A DNA stretch of 64,000 nucleotides, taken from positions 70,920,142 through 70,984,141 of the forward strand of contig JAPWDM010000003.1 of NCBI GenBank assembly GCA_035578155.1, in the 5' to 3' direction. The translations under genes and the position numbers were made by a program. Numbering within the stretch: position 1 is the first letter of the stretch; each line of letters starts with the position of its first letter. The DNA comes from Brachynemurus nebulosus. Its lineage: Eukaryota; Arthropoda; Insecta; Neuroptera; Myrmeleontidae. Below the pieces are notes generated by a model, which worked only from the letters and a program-made list of their open reading frames with translations, made no database searches and was not told where the DNA came from. Shown here in pieces: positions 24,912 through 38,193 of this stretch.

Positions 24912-27900
24912 CCTTATCAGTATACGCTTTATACAAAATTATTGACGTGAAGTATTGATTAGTAGCAGTGTTGCGTCAACGAGTTAAAAGTATTGTTAGA
25001 CCCTGGCCGGGGAAGTTTACTATGTACCTAAACGCACGGACTCTATAGTGTTAATAGTTTATAGTTTCAAAGTATGAGTAAATTTCAAAATTGGTTTATT
25101 TATGATAAACGGAGAATCGATAAAAATCACTTATTATGAGGTTGTGTCAGAAAGTCATTGATAATATATGACTGGACTCTTAGCGACAGTTCATAAGAGT
25201 GGCTCGAATTTTTCTTACATCGTAGTGTATAAAATTCTATTTATAACATTTCTTAAGAACATTTTACTTAATATTGTGTGATTAGTAGCAGCCGTTGCTT
25301 CCTTCACCACGACTTTACATTTACGAGAGTTAGCAACTATACGTACATATTATAACAGTTAGTATTCTACTCTATACGGTCTCTTTGCTACTACATTATT
25401 AGTTTTATTTTAGCTAAAATAGTTATGTACCAGATTTAGTTGTTATTTATTTTTTTATTTTTTTACAGTGTAGTTTTGTTGTTCATTTGTTTGATAATGT
25501 TTATGTATCTCAACATATACTGTACAAAAACATAAATGTGTACCATTTTACATTTAATGGAATATACTAATTAAGAAGATAATTTTCTTGCTTTCTTTGT
25601 ATTTAATTTTTTTTTTTTTATTTTGATTAAAATGATAAGAGTAAATGTTTTTTTTTTTCACAAATGCTTTTGAGAGAGATTTAATTGTGTTGTTTTATTA
25701 TTTAGATAAGATTTTGTTGTAACGTTTTAATTTTTTTACGGCCATTTTTTGGACGCGAAGGATAACTAACTGTGAGTGTAAATTTGAGCTATTGTATCGG
25801 TTGTACTTAATACAGTGTTCAACGTAAGGTTGCAGCCACAGATTTACATAAAAAATGAGATTAGGGAAATTAGTAGAAAAAGAGCTATAGACTTTAAGTA
25901 GAGGATTGAATAGGTGTTAAGTGAAAAAGATTATTTGAAATGACTGATCCATATATAATTTAAATATTTACGATCTCGAACTGGCATTAACGTTAGAAAC
26001 TCTGATTGGCCGTAACCTCTGGGAGGCCGTGAGTTTGAACCCAACTTCTGTAATCAAGATATTTTATAGTACCTCACTAAAAACGATGCTTATGGTTAAA
26101 GCTGTTGAACTAAAAAAAGGTTCTTTTACCCTCACATAATAGAGACCACCATAAAATTGGTAATGAATCATTCATAACAAGAATAGAGTAGAAGAAAGCG
26201 TATTATTTTAGCAGGGCTGCCACAAAAGTATTAAGGGGCCTCCACGTGTGTAGTATTCAGGGGTCTCTACATGAAAGGCGCCCCGGGCCACTTCTCAAAA
26301 ATAAATTCGGCCCTCAGTACGAGCATAAATAACGTAATAACCTGGTTTTCTCTTTTTTTTAAAGTTATTATTAGGTAAAATTTTTATTCTCATTGAGTGC
26401 CTTCAAAGTTAACAATAGTCTTCCTTCTACCCGCCAGTTTCTCAACTTTCTAGTCTTAAGTCTAGAGGTAATTAACTAGGGTGTGATTGTGTCGACATTT
26501 TAATGCAAAATATAGTAATTTTAACCGTTTTCAAAAGAACGTTTCGATTTTAACAATTAAAAAATTATAAGTGTTTTGCCGGGATTGCCAAAAAGAGACT
26601 GAATCGTTTTTAGATGTTGATACATACAAAAAATATTAATGTGTTAAGTACTTGCTAGACTTATAAGTTTTATGAGTGATTTTTTTTTTAGTAGGATAAC
26701 TTTCTATAGGTATATGGGTTAACGTTCTTTCGTTTTATTAACACACCACGAAATTTTATATATTATATTAAAACAGTTTTATTGAAAAACATCTAATGAA
26801 AAATGGAATTAAATGAATTTTGCATGGGTATCTACTGTGCAAAGAAAGAGTTTTGCCTGTTTTTATGTAGGTATATAAGAATATTCAAAGAATTTTATTT
26901 TCGATATAATTATATACATTTTAATTGATCGCCTGTTTCAATCACATTCCATTGCATCCAATTACATGAAAAATATTCAACATAGATATAAGTATTTGCC
27001 TATTGATGTATAAAATTGATTCAATCAAAAATGCAAAAATTTAATTTAAGCAAACGATGAAAAAATTTCTTATTCCACAACGGTAAACAACATTTCATTA
27101 TTTAAGTTTTATGTTGTTGATATTCACACAAGAAACAAGAAAGATTACCTCAACAGAGATTATGTGGGTAAAAGGGATTGAGAGCAGCTTCAACGTGGAA
27201 CTTTTTAATTAGTTTGACATTCATTTACAACCCGTTCCTCACTCATACGTAGGTACACACGGAATGGGGCAATGAATCATCTCTCTCATCTATCTCATGT
27301 CTTATCACACCCACCCATCCCCTATCTACCCTCATCCCACATCTCCCCTACACGTTATATTACCATACACACACATACAAGAAGTTGAAGAACTACATAA
27401 AGAATAGATGTTGTCACCGGTGGTAGAGGTGGTATGAAGGTCCCTCGTTGAGCCTTTGCCCCATCCACTGCACATAAACAAACACACTTTTACTTTTACA
27501 ACGAAATTAGAAATATCCGTATAGTTCGTGTTCGTGCCCGTCGACAGTTGATGGAACGTACTGTGCGTGTACGGTTAGTCATGTTGAAGTTACTACACAA
27601 GAAGTCAAGTTGAATTACAATTTTTATTTGCCAACGTCAAATAGAGCGACTGTTGATGCATATTAATCCGGTGTCTAGTTGTTATTTTGTATGTTGATAG
27701 TTGATACGTATATAGCATAAAGATATGTATGCAGATGTTGTCAGATGAGATAATAATTTATTTAGGCAATTGTTTTCATCTTCTTTTGTTATTAAGTCAT
27801 TTAATGAATTTAAATTTTCGTTTTTCCGACTAAATATAAAATTAGTACAATTTAGCAATGGATTATGATTAATATATATTCGTTATGACTTACGGGATCA

Positions 27901-28687
27901 ATTTTGAATTAGAAAAAATACTTTTTTTTTGAAAAACTGTCGTTATTAAAATTAATAGATAAAAATATGTGAATTATATTTTAGAAATATTTTTTATCGT
28001 CTTTTTAGGATAGAAAACGCACCAAAAGTACGTTTTTCAAAACTTTTAATTCAAACTGAAAGAAACTACCTTTAATATTTATATGTCTCAGTGGCTCCCA
28101 AACTTTTTTATCTCGTAGACCACTTACCATGGCTGTCGGTTATAGATAGATCCCTGTACAACTTTTCCAAAAAAAATTGAGATAGCGAGCTAAAAAAGGC
28201 CACCAATCACCAAGTTCTGATTTTAGGGCGATTTGGGACACGCAAAATTCAGGTGAAGAGCAAAAAAAGAGCAACCAGTCATTAACTTCTTATTTTATCT
28301 GCTCTTGTAGACCCGTCGACGTGTCGCCGTGAACCCCTTCCAAGTCGTTATCGACCCCTCGAGGTCGATATAGATCACTTTGGGAGTCACTGATATATCT
28401 AATAGAGTCTCTACTAATATTATCTCTAATAGTAAATACGCAAATCACGCAATATATAGAACCAAAGCTGGACAAAAATAAGAATGCTATTTTGTAATTT
28501 CCCAGAATTGTCAACTAAATATCAAATTAATCAGTTACAGATAAAAGCACCATTCTGAAATCTAACACTTCCTTCCTGAGCGAATCCTAGTACTTCCTCC
28601 CACCTTACCTATTTTATGGAAATTATAATTCATCCAGTTAAAAAGGTACCTATTGTTGAGTATTCAAGTCTTGTTGAAATAAATATA
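24912..28687. other. Non-coding DNA with hAT fragment
   Basis: Mostly AT-rich. At 26210-26325 a G/C-rich piece (GGGGCCTCCACGTGTG, GGCGCCCCGGGCC, TTCGGCCCTCAGTAC) resembles the right end of the hAT-like element at 34169-35022. C/T-rich sequence with CACACA words occupies 27280-27390, and a G/C islet lies at 27530-27600. The minus frame 28290-28514 has no recognised domain. No gene is supported. Confidence 0.4.
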
Positions 28688-29558
28688 GGGGAGACCGGGG
28701 CAAGTTTGGTACAGGGTAAGTTTACACAATCCTTATAACTCACAAACCGTTGATCGGAGCGCAGCACTTGTCAGGCCAAAAAAGTTACTGAGACTGCCAT
28801 TTGCAACCAGTACTATTAGTAACAAACAACGTAGAGCAGAATTTGTGATTTTTTTTGAAATGAGCAAATTTGTACACTACTTTGTTGATGTGAATAGTAA
28901 TTATACTATTAGATCTTTACAATTCATAATGGATTATCTTGTCAGGCCGTTCTTTTACGGCTGTTTTAAGATAGTTTGTTAAATGCTAATCTCGTTAAAA
29001 AAATTTATAGGTTATATTTTGTTGAAAATATGCCGAAGGGGCAAATTTACATAAGGCACATGGGGTATATTTACACATATGATAACTGTAGGTTTATTGA
29101 AACTGATTCAATTTTTTTTGTGTGCATGAACTGTAACATTGATTTTCACTGTGACTCATCTTAATTGATTTGTAGATCCTATGAATTTTTCGTTATTTTA
29201 TATTTTTTGGTATTTGAATTGGAAGTTTTGTGTTATTTTTTTACTAATAAAACTGATTCGCATATTTATTTTTTTTTACAGTTGTTAGCCCTATTTTTCC
29301 CATTTTAGAAAGTGTGTAAACTTACCCTAGGTACTGTATAAACATGCCCCGTAATGGGGGCATGTTTATACAGGCGACATCACTCAAGAAACAGTTAAGT
29401 ATCTAAAAAGGTATGTTAGTAGGAAGGTTTTTATAGGTGTCAAAATGAAGCTTAATAATCAAGTTATATTTGAGTGTAAAAAGCATGTAAATACCTGTAA
29501 TACAAAAAATTAGAAAAATCGAAAACTAAAAACTGTGTCAACATGCCCCGGTCTCCCC
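28688..29558. mobile_element. TA-flanked pogo/Tigger-like element (GGGGAGACCGGGGCA ends)
   Basis: The left end GGGGAGACCGGGGCAAG and right end CATGCCCCGGTCTCCCC are inverted and bounded by TA on both sides (28686-28687 and 29559-29560). The interior repeats the terminal theme (GGGGCAAATTTACAT at ~29039, TGTAAACTTACCC at ~29315). It has a 17-bp perfect hairpin at 29334-29373 (CTGTATAAACATGCCCC and complement). A short + frame ending in FFVCMNC near 29110-29145 may be a trace of a transposase zinc finger. Length 871 bp. Confidence 0.75.
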
Positions 29559-29560
29559 TA

Positions 29561-30584
29561 CTCTTTGATGGTATGATAAAGTTATCTTCAATATGTAAAA
29601 GTTATGTAAGTTTACGGTATTTTTTCTCCGCCATTAATTTATTGTTTGTAAGAACGTGAAAACTTCCAAATCTTACATGCACAAAGGAATGTCATAATTA
29701 CTGCTGCACACATTGATATAGCGTAGAGACATCAAAACAAATGGAAAAACTATTTGTAAATTTTCGAATGTCGAATAAAACAAAATTTTGTTTGAATACA
29801 TTTTCAATTATCAACACTATTTAAAGAAAACTTTTGTAATTATTCAAATGAAAACTTTGCCAGTTGTCATCGAAATGTTTTCACTATTGTTTTCAAAATG
29901 TTTTTCTGTTCACTTATTCGCTCATATGCAGCAAACAAGTCAGCCAGAGTGGAGATGGTTGATAGTTAGTTGTTTACACGAAGTAAGACAACTCCAGTTT
30001 TATACAGAGAGATAGTTGTTATTAAGAATGTGTTTTACATTGTCTATCTTTGTTTGGTGTGTGCCCCCCCCCCCACACGCTGCAGCACCCGCGGTAGTGT
30101 TGCGCCACGATGTCCGTGTTTGGAATTACATAATAATAATTAACAAAATCTAACATTTTCCGTCGTACGGTGTGCCGTTTGTCACTAATGTAAATAAAAT
30201 TATTGTCTTAATATAATTAAATTTTCTTTATGCTTGCATATTCATACAAATATAATGATGACGTTATTATTGTGAAAATCATAAATATTTATGATTTAAA
30301 TGTTTTCAAATGCATTTATTAATATATTTCATTTTGGGATTTATGTAGTTAGGAGGAATTGTTTCACTCTCCAAAGATTTCGCTATGCATATAAAGTCGC
30401 GCTAATAGGTAGATATAAGTTTGGTGCCTTCGTCTGCTAGTGATATAGAGTAAGAGCTTTCAAAATAAAAGGTTTGTTTATAAATAAGATCATTATTTGA
30501 AGATTAATTCAAAAGTTTTCTTGAAGCTAAGAAAAAACTGCAAAATTATGATGATTTACTGTATGTAATTAATTGGACTTTCCA
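29561..30584. other. Non-coding DNA with C-run islet
   Basis: A G/C-rich islet at 30060-30125 has a run of about 12 C followed by CACACGCTGCAGCACC. No gene is recognised. Confidence 0.4.
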
Positions 30585-31012
30585 CACAGTAAAAAAATTT
30601 GTGTTCTGCGTACCAAAAAAAAAACTAGTGGTTAAAATTTTTGTGTTAAATGAGTAACACAACTCTGCGTTAATATAACATTTCGTGTTTGTGTTAACTG
30701 AAAATATTAACACAAATTTCGATTTAACAGAATAAAATGTTAACCTGTTTTGAACAACAAAGAAGTAACACAATCTTTGTGTAAAGCAAAAGAATGTTAT
30801 AAGTACGTAAGTTACATTAGAATATATAGCTACCAAAATATATATAATAAAATAGATGAGAGTTGTTCTTATTATTAAACAAAACTGAAAAATTTAGTTA
30901 TAAAAAATCATGTAAGCTTATTTAAAATTGTACATTATATAATACAATCTCAATATACATGATTTTTTGTAACTAAATCTGTAACAAAATAACCTTAAAA
31001 TGAAAGAAAATT
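30585..31012 (-). mobile_element. Partial copy of the CACAGT element
   Basis: Begins CACAGTAAAAAAATTTGTGTT and matches, in opposite orientation, the right part of the element at 21450-22443, including TTATTATTAAACAAAAC and the TGTAAGCTTA hairpin region. The other terminus is missing. The minus frame 30546-30836 is an artefact of the repeat. Confidence 0.7.
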
Positions 31013-33249
31013 GCTGGTAGATCACCTAATGCGATGTCAGAAATGACGAATTCATAAGGATTTTGTTATTGTAACTACGAAATCCTAATAGGTATATAAA
31101 AGACACTAACTTAGTGGGGTATTCTAATCTAGAAATTCAAAAAAATCGATTTTTTGTGCATATTTTAAAAGTTTAGAGGGAGGAACATTGTACGAGGTAG
31201 TATCGGTGATTAAATAAATGTTAGTAAAACACACCATAAACTGTCTGGAATGAGATTTCCAAGGACAATGCGCAAAATTACCCCCCAGAGCCCACTGATG
31301 AGATATGTATTTTCTGAAGGCCCCTTCCCAGTAGGTCACAAATATACCCATCTTAGGTATGGAGAAGCTGGTCTTTAAAAGTTCTAACGTGCAGTAGGTT
31401 TTGCATACTCCACGTGGCCATTTCTTAAGGAAACGATGTGTGTTGACCGGCAGCGGGCATTAGAGTCCCCTTCGGGAATGTGCACTTCGGACTACCTTAT
31501 TTCGGCAATCTACCAAGGGGTCTGCCAGAAATCGCCACCGGTAGGGCTCTCTTCGGAAACTTCTCTTCGGATACTTCCAATGTACATGTTTGAAGCCGCT
31601 CGGACGTCTTCTGCCATAGGCCACGTGAAAAAACGAGGTTATACCACTTGCCAGCAAAGTGGTTTTACACAGTGATAGGCCGGCCCACGACATGTCTCAT
31701 AACTTATTTGTACCTATACAGAGTATCCCGTTTGGCTATGGCCATGAGCAGACTTTTTGTATATTTGACGCCCTATAACTTTTGAAAGCCAGGTTCTCCA
31801 CGACCGTGCCCATTGACAGAGTTTAACTACTTGACCAGGGCTATCGATCGGCACCGGTCCGTAATCTTGGGCGCTAGGGAGCAGCTCCCTATAAAGTTTT
31901 GCCCATTGTCCTTTTAAACTCGTTTTTCTTGTTGTTTGAAACGGTTGACATCATATATCAAGTTCTAGTGGACCAATTGCTTTGAAATTTTGCACAGAGT
32001 TTCTTAAACTTTTTTTCACATGGACGCCATTTTTCTATTTTTTTTTTAAATCGCTTCCATCAAACGTAAATGACATCCTTACTCTTTCAGAATTTACTAA
32101 AATTTTGTGTTTCTCCCTACCCAACTAGGGAGCAGCTTTTTTTTTCGAGTGCCTACTTTGTCGGCCTGTACTTTTTTTGTTACTATTTTGTACTTCTCAA
32201 ATGTTAATAATAAATTGGTAAAAAGCCGATGATAAAAATGTTTAAGGTTTTTTTATTTGTTACGTCTGGAAAAACCCTTTAAATTTGGCCATCTAGACTA
32301 AAATACCCCTTAAACCCAGCATTCACGAATCCTCATAAGGAAACTACTTTTTAAATTCACTGTTGTCGCTAGACAGAGCGAAATTTTTGTCTCGCCCTAA
32401 ATGAGAAAAGGAAATCAAAGATAATCTTCGTAATTTCGTCGTTTACAATGACATGATTCATGCGAGCACGTCATCTCATAGTATATATTTAGATAAACCG
32501 CAAATTTTTTTTTAAATAAAAAATATATCTTTATATTTTTCTTTTCGTAAATTATCTAAAACGAAGCCATTAATTGTTTATATGTTCTTATATTACATTT
32601 CTTTATAAAACTCAACACAGACACTAATGACTGAAAACACACATTCACACATACAAATGGTGCCATTTATGACGACGCCGGCGTCTCGATCCGATACGCC
32701 ATAATATAAGTACGGATGGCATTGGCCTTCGTTTTTGCTGATGTTGCAACACCCGCACTGTTCCCCTCCCTTCTCGCCCGAACATACATACTTACAAACA
32801 AAAACTTATGCTATGCCGACCACTATTGCCGCTTTTACTTCCCCGTTTCGCCCCCCCCCCCCACACCTATGCTAGTGTCGTTCGATCCGTCAAATATGTA
32901 TCTTGTCGTCTTTATGTTGTCATCATTTTCTTGCAGCATGTTGGTACCTTATTATATGCACACGGAGCAGACCACGGAGCACTTACTTAGTGTATTTTGT
33001 AATCAGTCATCTCTCTCATTACGTCAGAGACCACTCATAATATTCCCGACGTTTGACTCTCGACAAAATGTTAGTTATGGTGTATGTATGCACTTTCGGA
33101 GGTATGATACACATATTAAAGGAACATGTTATGTGTGTATATTCCTTGCAACCCTTTCAAAATTATACCTTACATTTATGCAAGTGTTTACCTGCATATT
33201 GTAATCAACCAGGAATGGATTAAGGTGATTTTCAAAATATATATATATA
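31013..33249. other. Unassigned DNA with two G/C-rich islets
   Basis: The stretch 31430-31700 is about half G+C, with TTCGG words recurring several times. Overlapping frames of 79 (+) and 77 (-) codons are open there and neither shows a known domain. Stretch 31725-31950 continues in unidentified, probably repetitive DNA. An islet at 32640-32890 with a C run precedes a 162-codon + frame (32716-33204), which has no recognised domain, no clear start context and no splice sites that fit. I cannot assign these. Confidence 0.35.
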
Positions 33250-34083
33250 GGGTAAGTGCGGGAGAGATGCCGCAGTAGCCATAGTTTATCCGTTGATTGA
33301 TAGATAGCGCTATTAATGGATTATATGTTTAAAATAAGTTACTTATGTATATTTCATTGTTTTAATGAAAATGAGTTTTGTTATTAATTTAGGTATATTT
33401 TAAAAGTACTGTATAAAATTTTAGGTTGGAATTCCGCACTATGCTTGCTATAGCAACATGTGGTATCTATCCCAACAAAAAGGAGAGATGCCGCATTTAA
33501 AGTTGGTATAGATGCCACATCATATTACATATTAAAAACATAGACTTATACCTTAATTATGCAATTTTTTTTTGGACTGTAAATTATGCTACGTAAATAT
33601 AAAAGATCCATTAATGGATCAGGAAAAACGCTCATCTTAGTGAAAATAACGAAAATAATGATGATTGCCTATGTATTGAATGTTTTAAAAGGTACTCAGA
33701 AACAAAAAAAAGTTGACTGGTTAAGATGTATAAAGTGCTAAAACTGGTTACATATGGCATGCATCATGTATGGAGATGTATGTAATGTATGCTCAAGAGA
33801 AGCGCTGCGCCAAAATAATGCAAAATTTTTAATATTAACTATGCGGCGTCTCTTCTTTTTTGATGCGGCATCTCTCCCAAAGGTGTGGGAGAGACGCCGC
33901 TTTGCAGGCTCTACAAAAATGTTAATTATGAATCCTTTATGACTTAAAATTTAAAATTATTTATAAATAATTTTAAAGAACAATGTTTATATTTATTGTG
34001 TACCAAATTTCAAATTAATTAAATGCATACTTTAAGAACTATCAAGTGTTTTCAAAATGTGCGGCATCTCTCCCGCATTCACC
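33250..34083. mobile_element. pogo/Tigger-like element with GGGAGAGATGCCGC motif
   Basis: The left end is GGGTAAGTGCGGGAGAGATG; the right end is its inverted match, complement GGTGAATGCGGGAGAGATG. The motif GGGAGAGATGCCGC recurs inside at ~33483, 33862-33878 (inverted) and 33885-33900, with a degraded copy at 33843. TA precedes the left end; the right flank is ATA. The interior holds a decayed zinc-finger coding remnant (33666-33792), which assigns the element to the pogo/Tigger group of Tc1/mariner-related transposons. Confidence 0.75.
33666..33792 (+). pseudogene. C-terminal zinc finger of pogo/Tigger transposase, decayed
   Basis: Reading + strand with one frame change gives CLCIEC, then WLRCIKC-stop-NWLHMAC, then CNVC. 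The spacing of cysteines, Trp and His (W..C..C..W.H..C...C..C) is the small treble-clef finger found at the end of many insect pogo/Tigger transposases. Damage visible here is a length change in an A run near 33703-33711 that shifts the frame, and a TAA at 33739-33741 between the second Cys pair and Trp. The DDE domain is absent. The fragment sits inside the element at 33250-34083, in the expected place near its right end. Confidence 0.65.
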
Positions 34084-34168
34084 ATAACCGGATCATGATA
34101 TAATATAGTACGAGTTTAGTGTTAAGGTACTTTATTTTTCATTAATTCACAATGAAAGAAGTGAGAGA

Positions 34169-35022
34169 AGAGCCGGATTTACGTAAGGCAATCTGGAGCA
34201 CATATCCCACGTGCCTTCATCAACAGGGGCTTCCACAAAATTAAAAATTTGGGGGGCACGTCTACCCATACTATTAACTTCTCATTGGGTGTCCTTAAAG
34301 ACTAAAGACTACTGTACATAAATAATTATTTTTTCTTTTCAGGGGGCTCCTCTCATGGGTCTCCGATACAGGCTTTGCCCCTTGCACCACACCGGAGACC
34401 TCGCCCTTTGTATCTAAGGGTGGGAACCTAGCCTTTTTAACATCAATTAGGTTTTTAGGCCATAAATATATAATAAAGAAAAGCATGGTAACAAATCTAT
34501 ATGATTTATGTTGTGTTAATAAAGTTAACTCCGTTTTTTCATAACAAAAAATAAACCGCTAGTCCGAATTTGCTGGCAACTTTATCCGGTCTTCATTTTC
34601 TAATTACGCATCTAATGAAATTAGTCCGGAGTTGATATTATCATTTGTTCTCGAGATATGCGAGACGAAAAAAATTTACGGACGAATGAACGAAAAAACT
34701 AACGAACGCACACACAGACATCACGCTAAAAACGATTGATTCGGATTCTAGTGACCATGAAGCGTGGAGATGTATCCAAATTAGTGATTCGTAAAATCGG
34801 ACCCATTACAATTACTTCCAATGGGAAGTTAATAATGAATCCTTCAAAAAGCAGTAGACCAGAAAAAATGCTCTACAGCAATGGACTCGTCGACTCGGCC
34901 TTCAAAAAAGTACTGAGGGACCTCCACAGAAGTGCTCAGGGTACTTATGTTTTCCACGTGTCAAGCACTCTGGGGCCTCCACGTAAGAAGTACCTAGTTC
35001 CTTAAACGTGAATTTGGCCCTT
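34169..35022. mobile_element. hAT-like element or fragment
   Basis: The left border GAGCCGGATTTACGTAAGG and the right border CACGTGAATTTGGCCC-like sequence (about 35007-35022) are imperfect inverted repeats of the type seen in hAT elements. The interior has G/C-rich blocks with GGGGCTTCCAC and GGGGCCTCCACG that recur near 26.2 kb. The open frames 34295-34486 (-) and 34736-35005 (+) show no recognised transposase motif. The ends are approximate. Confidence 0.45.
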
Positions 35023-36342
35023 TTTCACAATATTTACTATATAAATAGAAGCTGACAACACAGATCTAAGACTTTTCTGTCTTAAAAATACAAATACCCG
35101 TTAGAAATTCGAGAGACTATCTAAAACTGACTGTGTCCGAGAACTTACATAATTGGCTGCAAAATTTTAATGATTATAAAACTTTTTGACCGACTTAGTT
35201 CTCGTAACAATAACGCAGGTAGACTATCGTTTAAATAATTTCTCACCTCATAGACTATACCCTGACAAATTTTTAATCATTTTATAAGACTGTTTTGATG
35301 GTACCACATTTTACTACAACTTTCCCGACTTAGAGGTGTTGACTGTAATATTGAGAATAAGCAACATTAATAAAATTGTTTGATTCTGAGTGGGGCTGCT
35401 AAAGTTTAAACTAGCAATTTTTTTCCAATAACACTAACCCACTTTGAAAAGACTTGACAAAATGAAATTTTTGTCATTACACCCCTCTTCATAAGATATT
35501 GCTACCGAGGTATTAGAGTAAACTTTAACTAGAAAATAGTAAGTATCCATTTTGGTGTGCAACAGCAGACATCATTGTAGACAGAGACATACAAACCATC
35601 ACATGTTATGTACCAATATATAGGCCGGAATATGTAGGTATTGGTTAGGAGTCAGGAGGGATGTAAACTCAAACATGTACAACTCAAACATGTTTGTACG
35701 GTACACTCTGGTTGGTTTCGACTGGTGCCGCTGGTATCATGTTTGTACGTATTATAATGGACCATTCATTGCATGCGTTTGGTTAGCATTGGAAAATAGT
35801 AGCAACATGCAATATAACATTGTAGCAAGAGTAAACGATACAGTCATGTCTAGCTTTGTACCCACTTACATCTGACGGCATTCCTGTACCTATAGTTAAA
35901 GTACTACATATTTTGTTCGCCAGAAGTTTAAACGGGGAATACATAATACCTTGAGTGTACCATTTCGAAAAATTGTTTTAAATAATTGATGATACTGTGG
36001 GAATATTGTTTTGAATTTATTTCTTTCTGGTAGAATTTTCTAGTGATTTTGCTGTGTATCAACTGAATGTTTTTTTTTTTTTTTTTTATTGGACGTAGAA
36101 ATAGAAAATGTTTTAGAACATTTTTTCGTAGGTAGATTCGATATTCTGAATTTAGTTGTGGTGTCTTTGCATATTCTTATTGGATGACCTCAAAATAAAC
36201 TGACACTTTCCAGTTGGTAATGTATCATTCAGTTCAGTTCTGACTGAACTAATTACATAATTATGGATCTGCATCATATTTTTTTTTTATACTGGCGTCA
36301 TAAAGGCAGCAATTAAGATATCACTTGTCAAAATCCGATGAC
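35023..36342. other. Non-coding DNA
   Basis: No gene. 35580-35880 has a more balanced composition and a 66-codon frame without recognisable features; the word CAAACATGT repeats there. A CAGTTCAGTTCTGACTGAAC palindrome lies near 36230. Confidence 0.4.
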
Positions 36343-36344
36343 TA

Positions 36345-37303
36345 CACTGAGAAAAAATTACAGTAAAAATTACGAAGCTGCCTCTGGTAAACCAGGCTCA
36401 AGTGACCAGTCGGTAGGAAATTATCAAGCAAGAATATAAAAAATGCCTTTCAAACATTATTTTTTACGATTCGTTTGAAAATTTTTCCTGTACAGCTTAA
36501 GAATTTTTCCTATACAGCTCCGTAAAATTCGATGGGCTAGTAAAATTTCAAGTGGATACCAGGAAAATTTACTTAATTTTTGTAAAATTATACTAGACAT
36601 AGAATAATTTTTACGGAGCTGCAGTGTAATTTTTACTAAGCTGAAAGGTAGACGCTATTTGTTATTTATATTTTCTCCTTGAAACCTGTCTTTCATCATC
36701 TCTCTCACACAAGCATCACACACAACTGACGATAAACAGTTGTGTGTAACATTCACATAAGGTCGAGTTTGGTGCATTGCAAAAAAATTATTAGAAGTAT
36801 TTTTTTTTTTTTATAATAAACTATTTAATGGACTTTACATTTAAAACAAAGAATTGTTATTTGTGTTTCATGAATTGTTGTTTATTTTTTATTTTAATTG
36901 TTGTATGCTTTTATATATATTGATGTTTATTGAAATAAGTTTTTCCACAAATAATAAAAAACCACAGAACATTTTTTCAATATCAACAATTTGATTTTAA
37001 TCCTTACCCTTCTATCAATATCTTTTTAAACTATTTTAATTAAATTATTTATTAATAAATAAAAAAAAAACCTTATAAATAATACGGTAAGCGAGTAGAA
37101 TTTTTCTCGTACAGCGCCGAAATTTTTACGGAGTCACAATGTAATTTTTACTGTGCAGTCAAATGTTACATAAGCCATAGGGTAAATTTTACTATACTCA
37201 TCGTACTTTTGCCTTTGCCTGTCACTTATGCCCGCATTACCAGAGAGCTCCGTAATTTTTTACTAGAAATTTCCGTAAAAATTACCGTATTTTTTTCTCA
37301 GTG
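36345..37303. mobile_element. Mariner-type element, ends CACTGAGAAAAAA
   Basis: The left end CACTGAGAAAAAATTAC and right end TTTTTTCTCAGTG are inverted and flanked by TA (36343-36344, 37304-37305), as for Tc1/mariner transposition. Words of the form GTAAAAATTACGGAGCT and its complement recur at ~36360, 36605, 36630, 37110, 37135 and 37245, forming subterminal repeat arrays. No transposase is present; length 959 bp. The frame 37209-37439 crosses the right end and is not a gene. Confidence 0.8.
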
Positions 37304-38019
37304 TAATTTGAAAATTATAGAGAAGCTGGACACGTTAATACCTCTACTTCTGGACTCCATCACAGTCGGGTATAGACAGTACGTGCTAATTTTTAAGAAT
37401 GTTTACAATACACGCTTGCGTAGACGGAATTCTTCATAATGGCAATTGATATCTATTCACTGTCAGATAATATTCTAGTCACAAATTTTTAGAAACTAGA
37501 GCTGACCTTAAGCTGGCCCTAACGGGAACCAATTTATTAACGCATTCTGTCTCAAAATTCTGGTCCTTATCGTCACTTCAGCAAATAATCCAAATTGAAA
37601 ATAATATACTTTTGATTGTTTTCGAGCTTACTAAACTTGAAACACACTGTATCAACTCTAGTTATTATATATTCCGGTATACCCTTTTCCTTCAATCTCA
37701 ATAACACGCTCCAGAATTATGGAATGAGTGTTCGTATACGTGATGCAACCGACACTCTTACTTACTTTCATGTCCTCATACTTTTTTTGCAAGAGTGTAT
37801 GCTTACAGACAGGACCGTCTCGAGGGTTGGACCACACTAGGCCTTGCGTTTCTGAAGGCCCCGCGCTATTGACTGGTTTTACAAAATCGAAAATTAAATG
37901 TGACCTTTATACAAGACGGAATTCTATGCAATAGTTTGTTTTGCGTTTTAGAATCATCCTGTTGCAAATATAATTTACAAAACTTTTTCTAAATAGTTTA
38001 TTTGAATTTTTGTTCTGTT

Positions 38020-38193
38020 TATCTTAACTTTACCAATTACAAAATTACCATTGTATCTGTAGAAGCATCTTTTTCAAAATTGAAAATTATAAAAAATTAC
38101 TTCAAATCTAGCATTAATCACGACCGACTGATCCCTTTAGTAATTTTGTCTATCGAATCCGAATCAGTAGTAGGTAAGTCTAAATTATGGTGA
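38020..38193 (+). pseudogene. hAT transposase dimerisation-domain fragment
   Basis: The frame reads ...VSVEASFSKLKIIKNYFKSS followed by INHDRLIPLVILSIESE. It matches the conserved hAT C-terminal signature (V..AERSFSKLK.IK...R..M...RL..L..LSIE), with Val-Glu in place of the usual Ala-Glu-Arg. Only this end of the transposase is present and no upstream DDE or zinc-finger part is visible, so it cannot be functional. It lies inside the hAT relic at 37810-39378, in the expected position before the right terminus. Confidence 0.8.

Noticed and set aside
26015..26050. B-box-like GAGTTTGAACCCAAC suggesting a tRNA or SINE
   Set aside because: No A box at the right distance and several mismatches to the B-box consensus.
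34736..35005. 89-codon frame beginning MIRILVTMKRGDVSK
   Set aside because: Lies inside a hAT-like element, has no recognised domain and its end coincides with the element's terminus.
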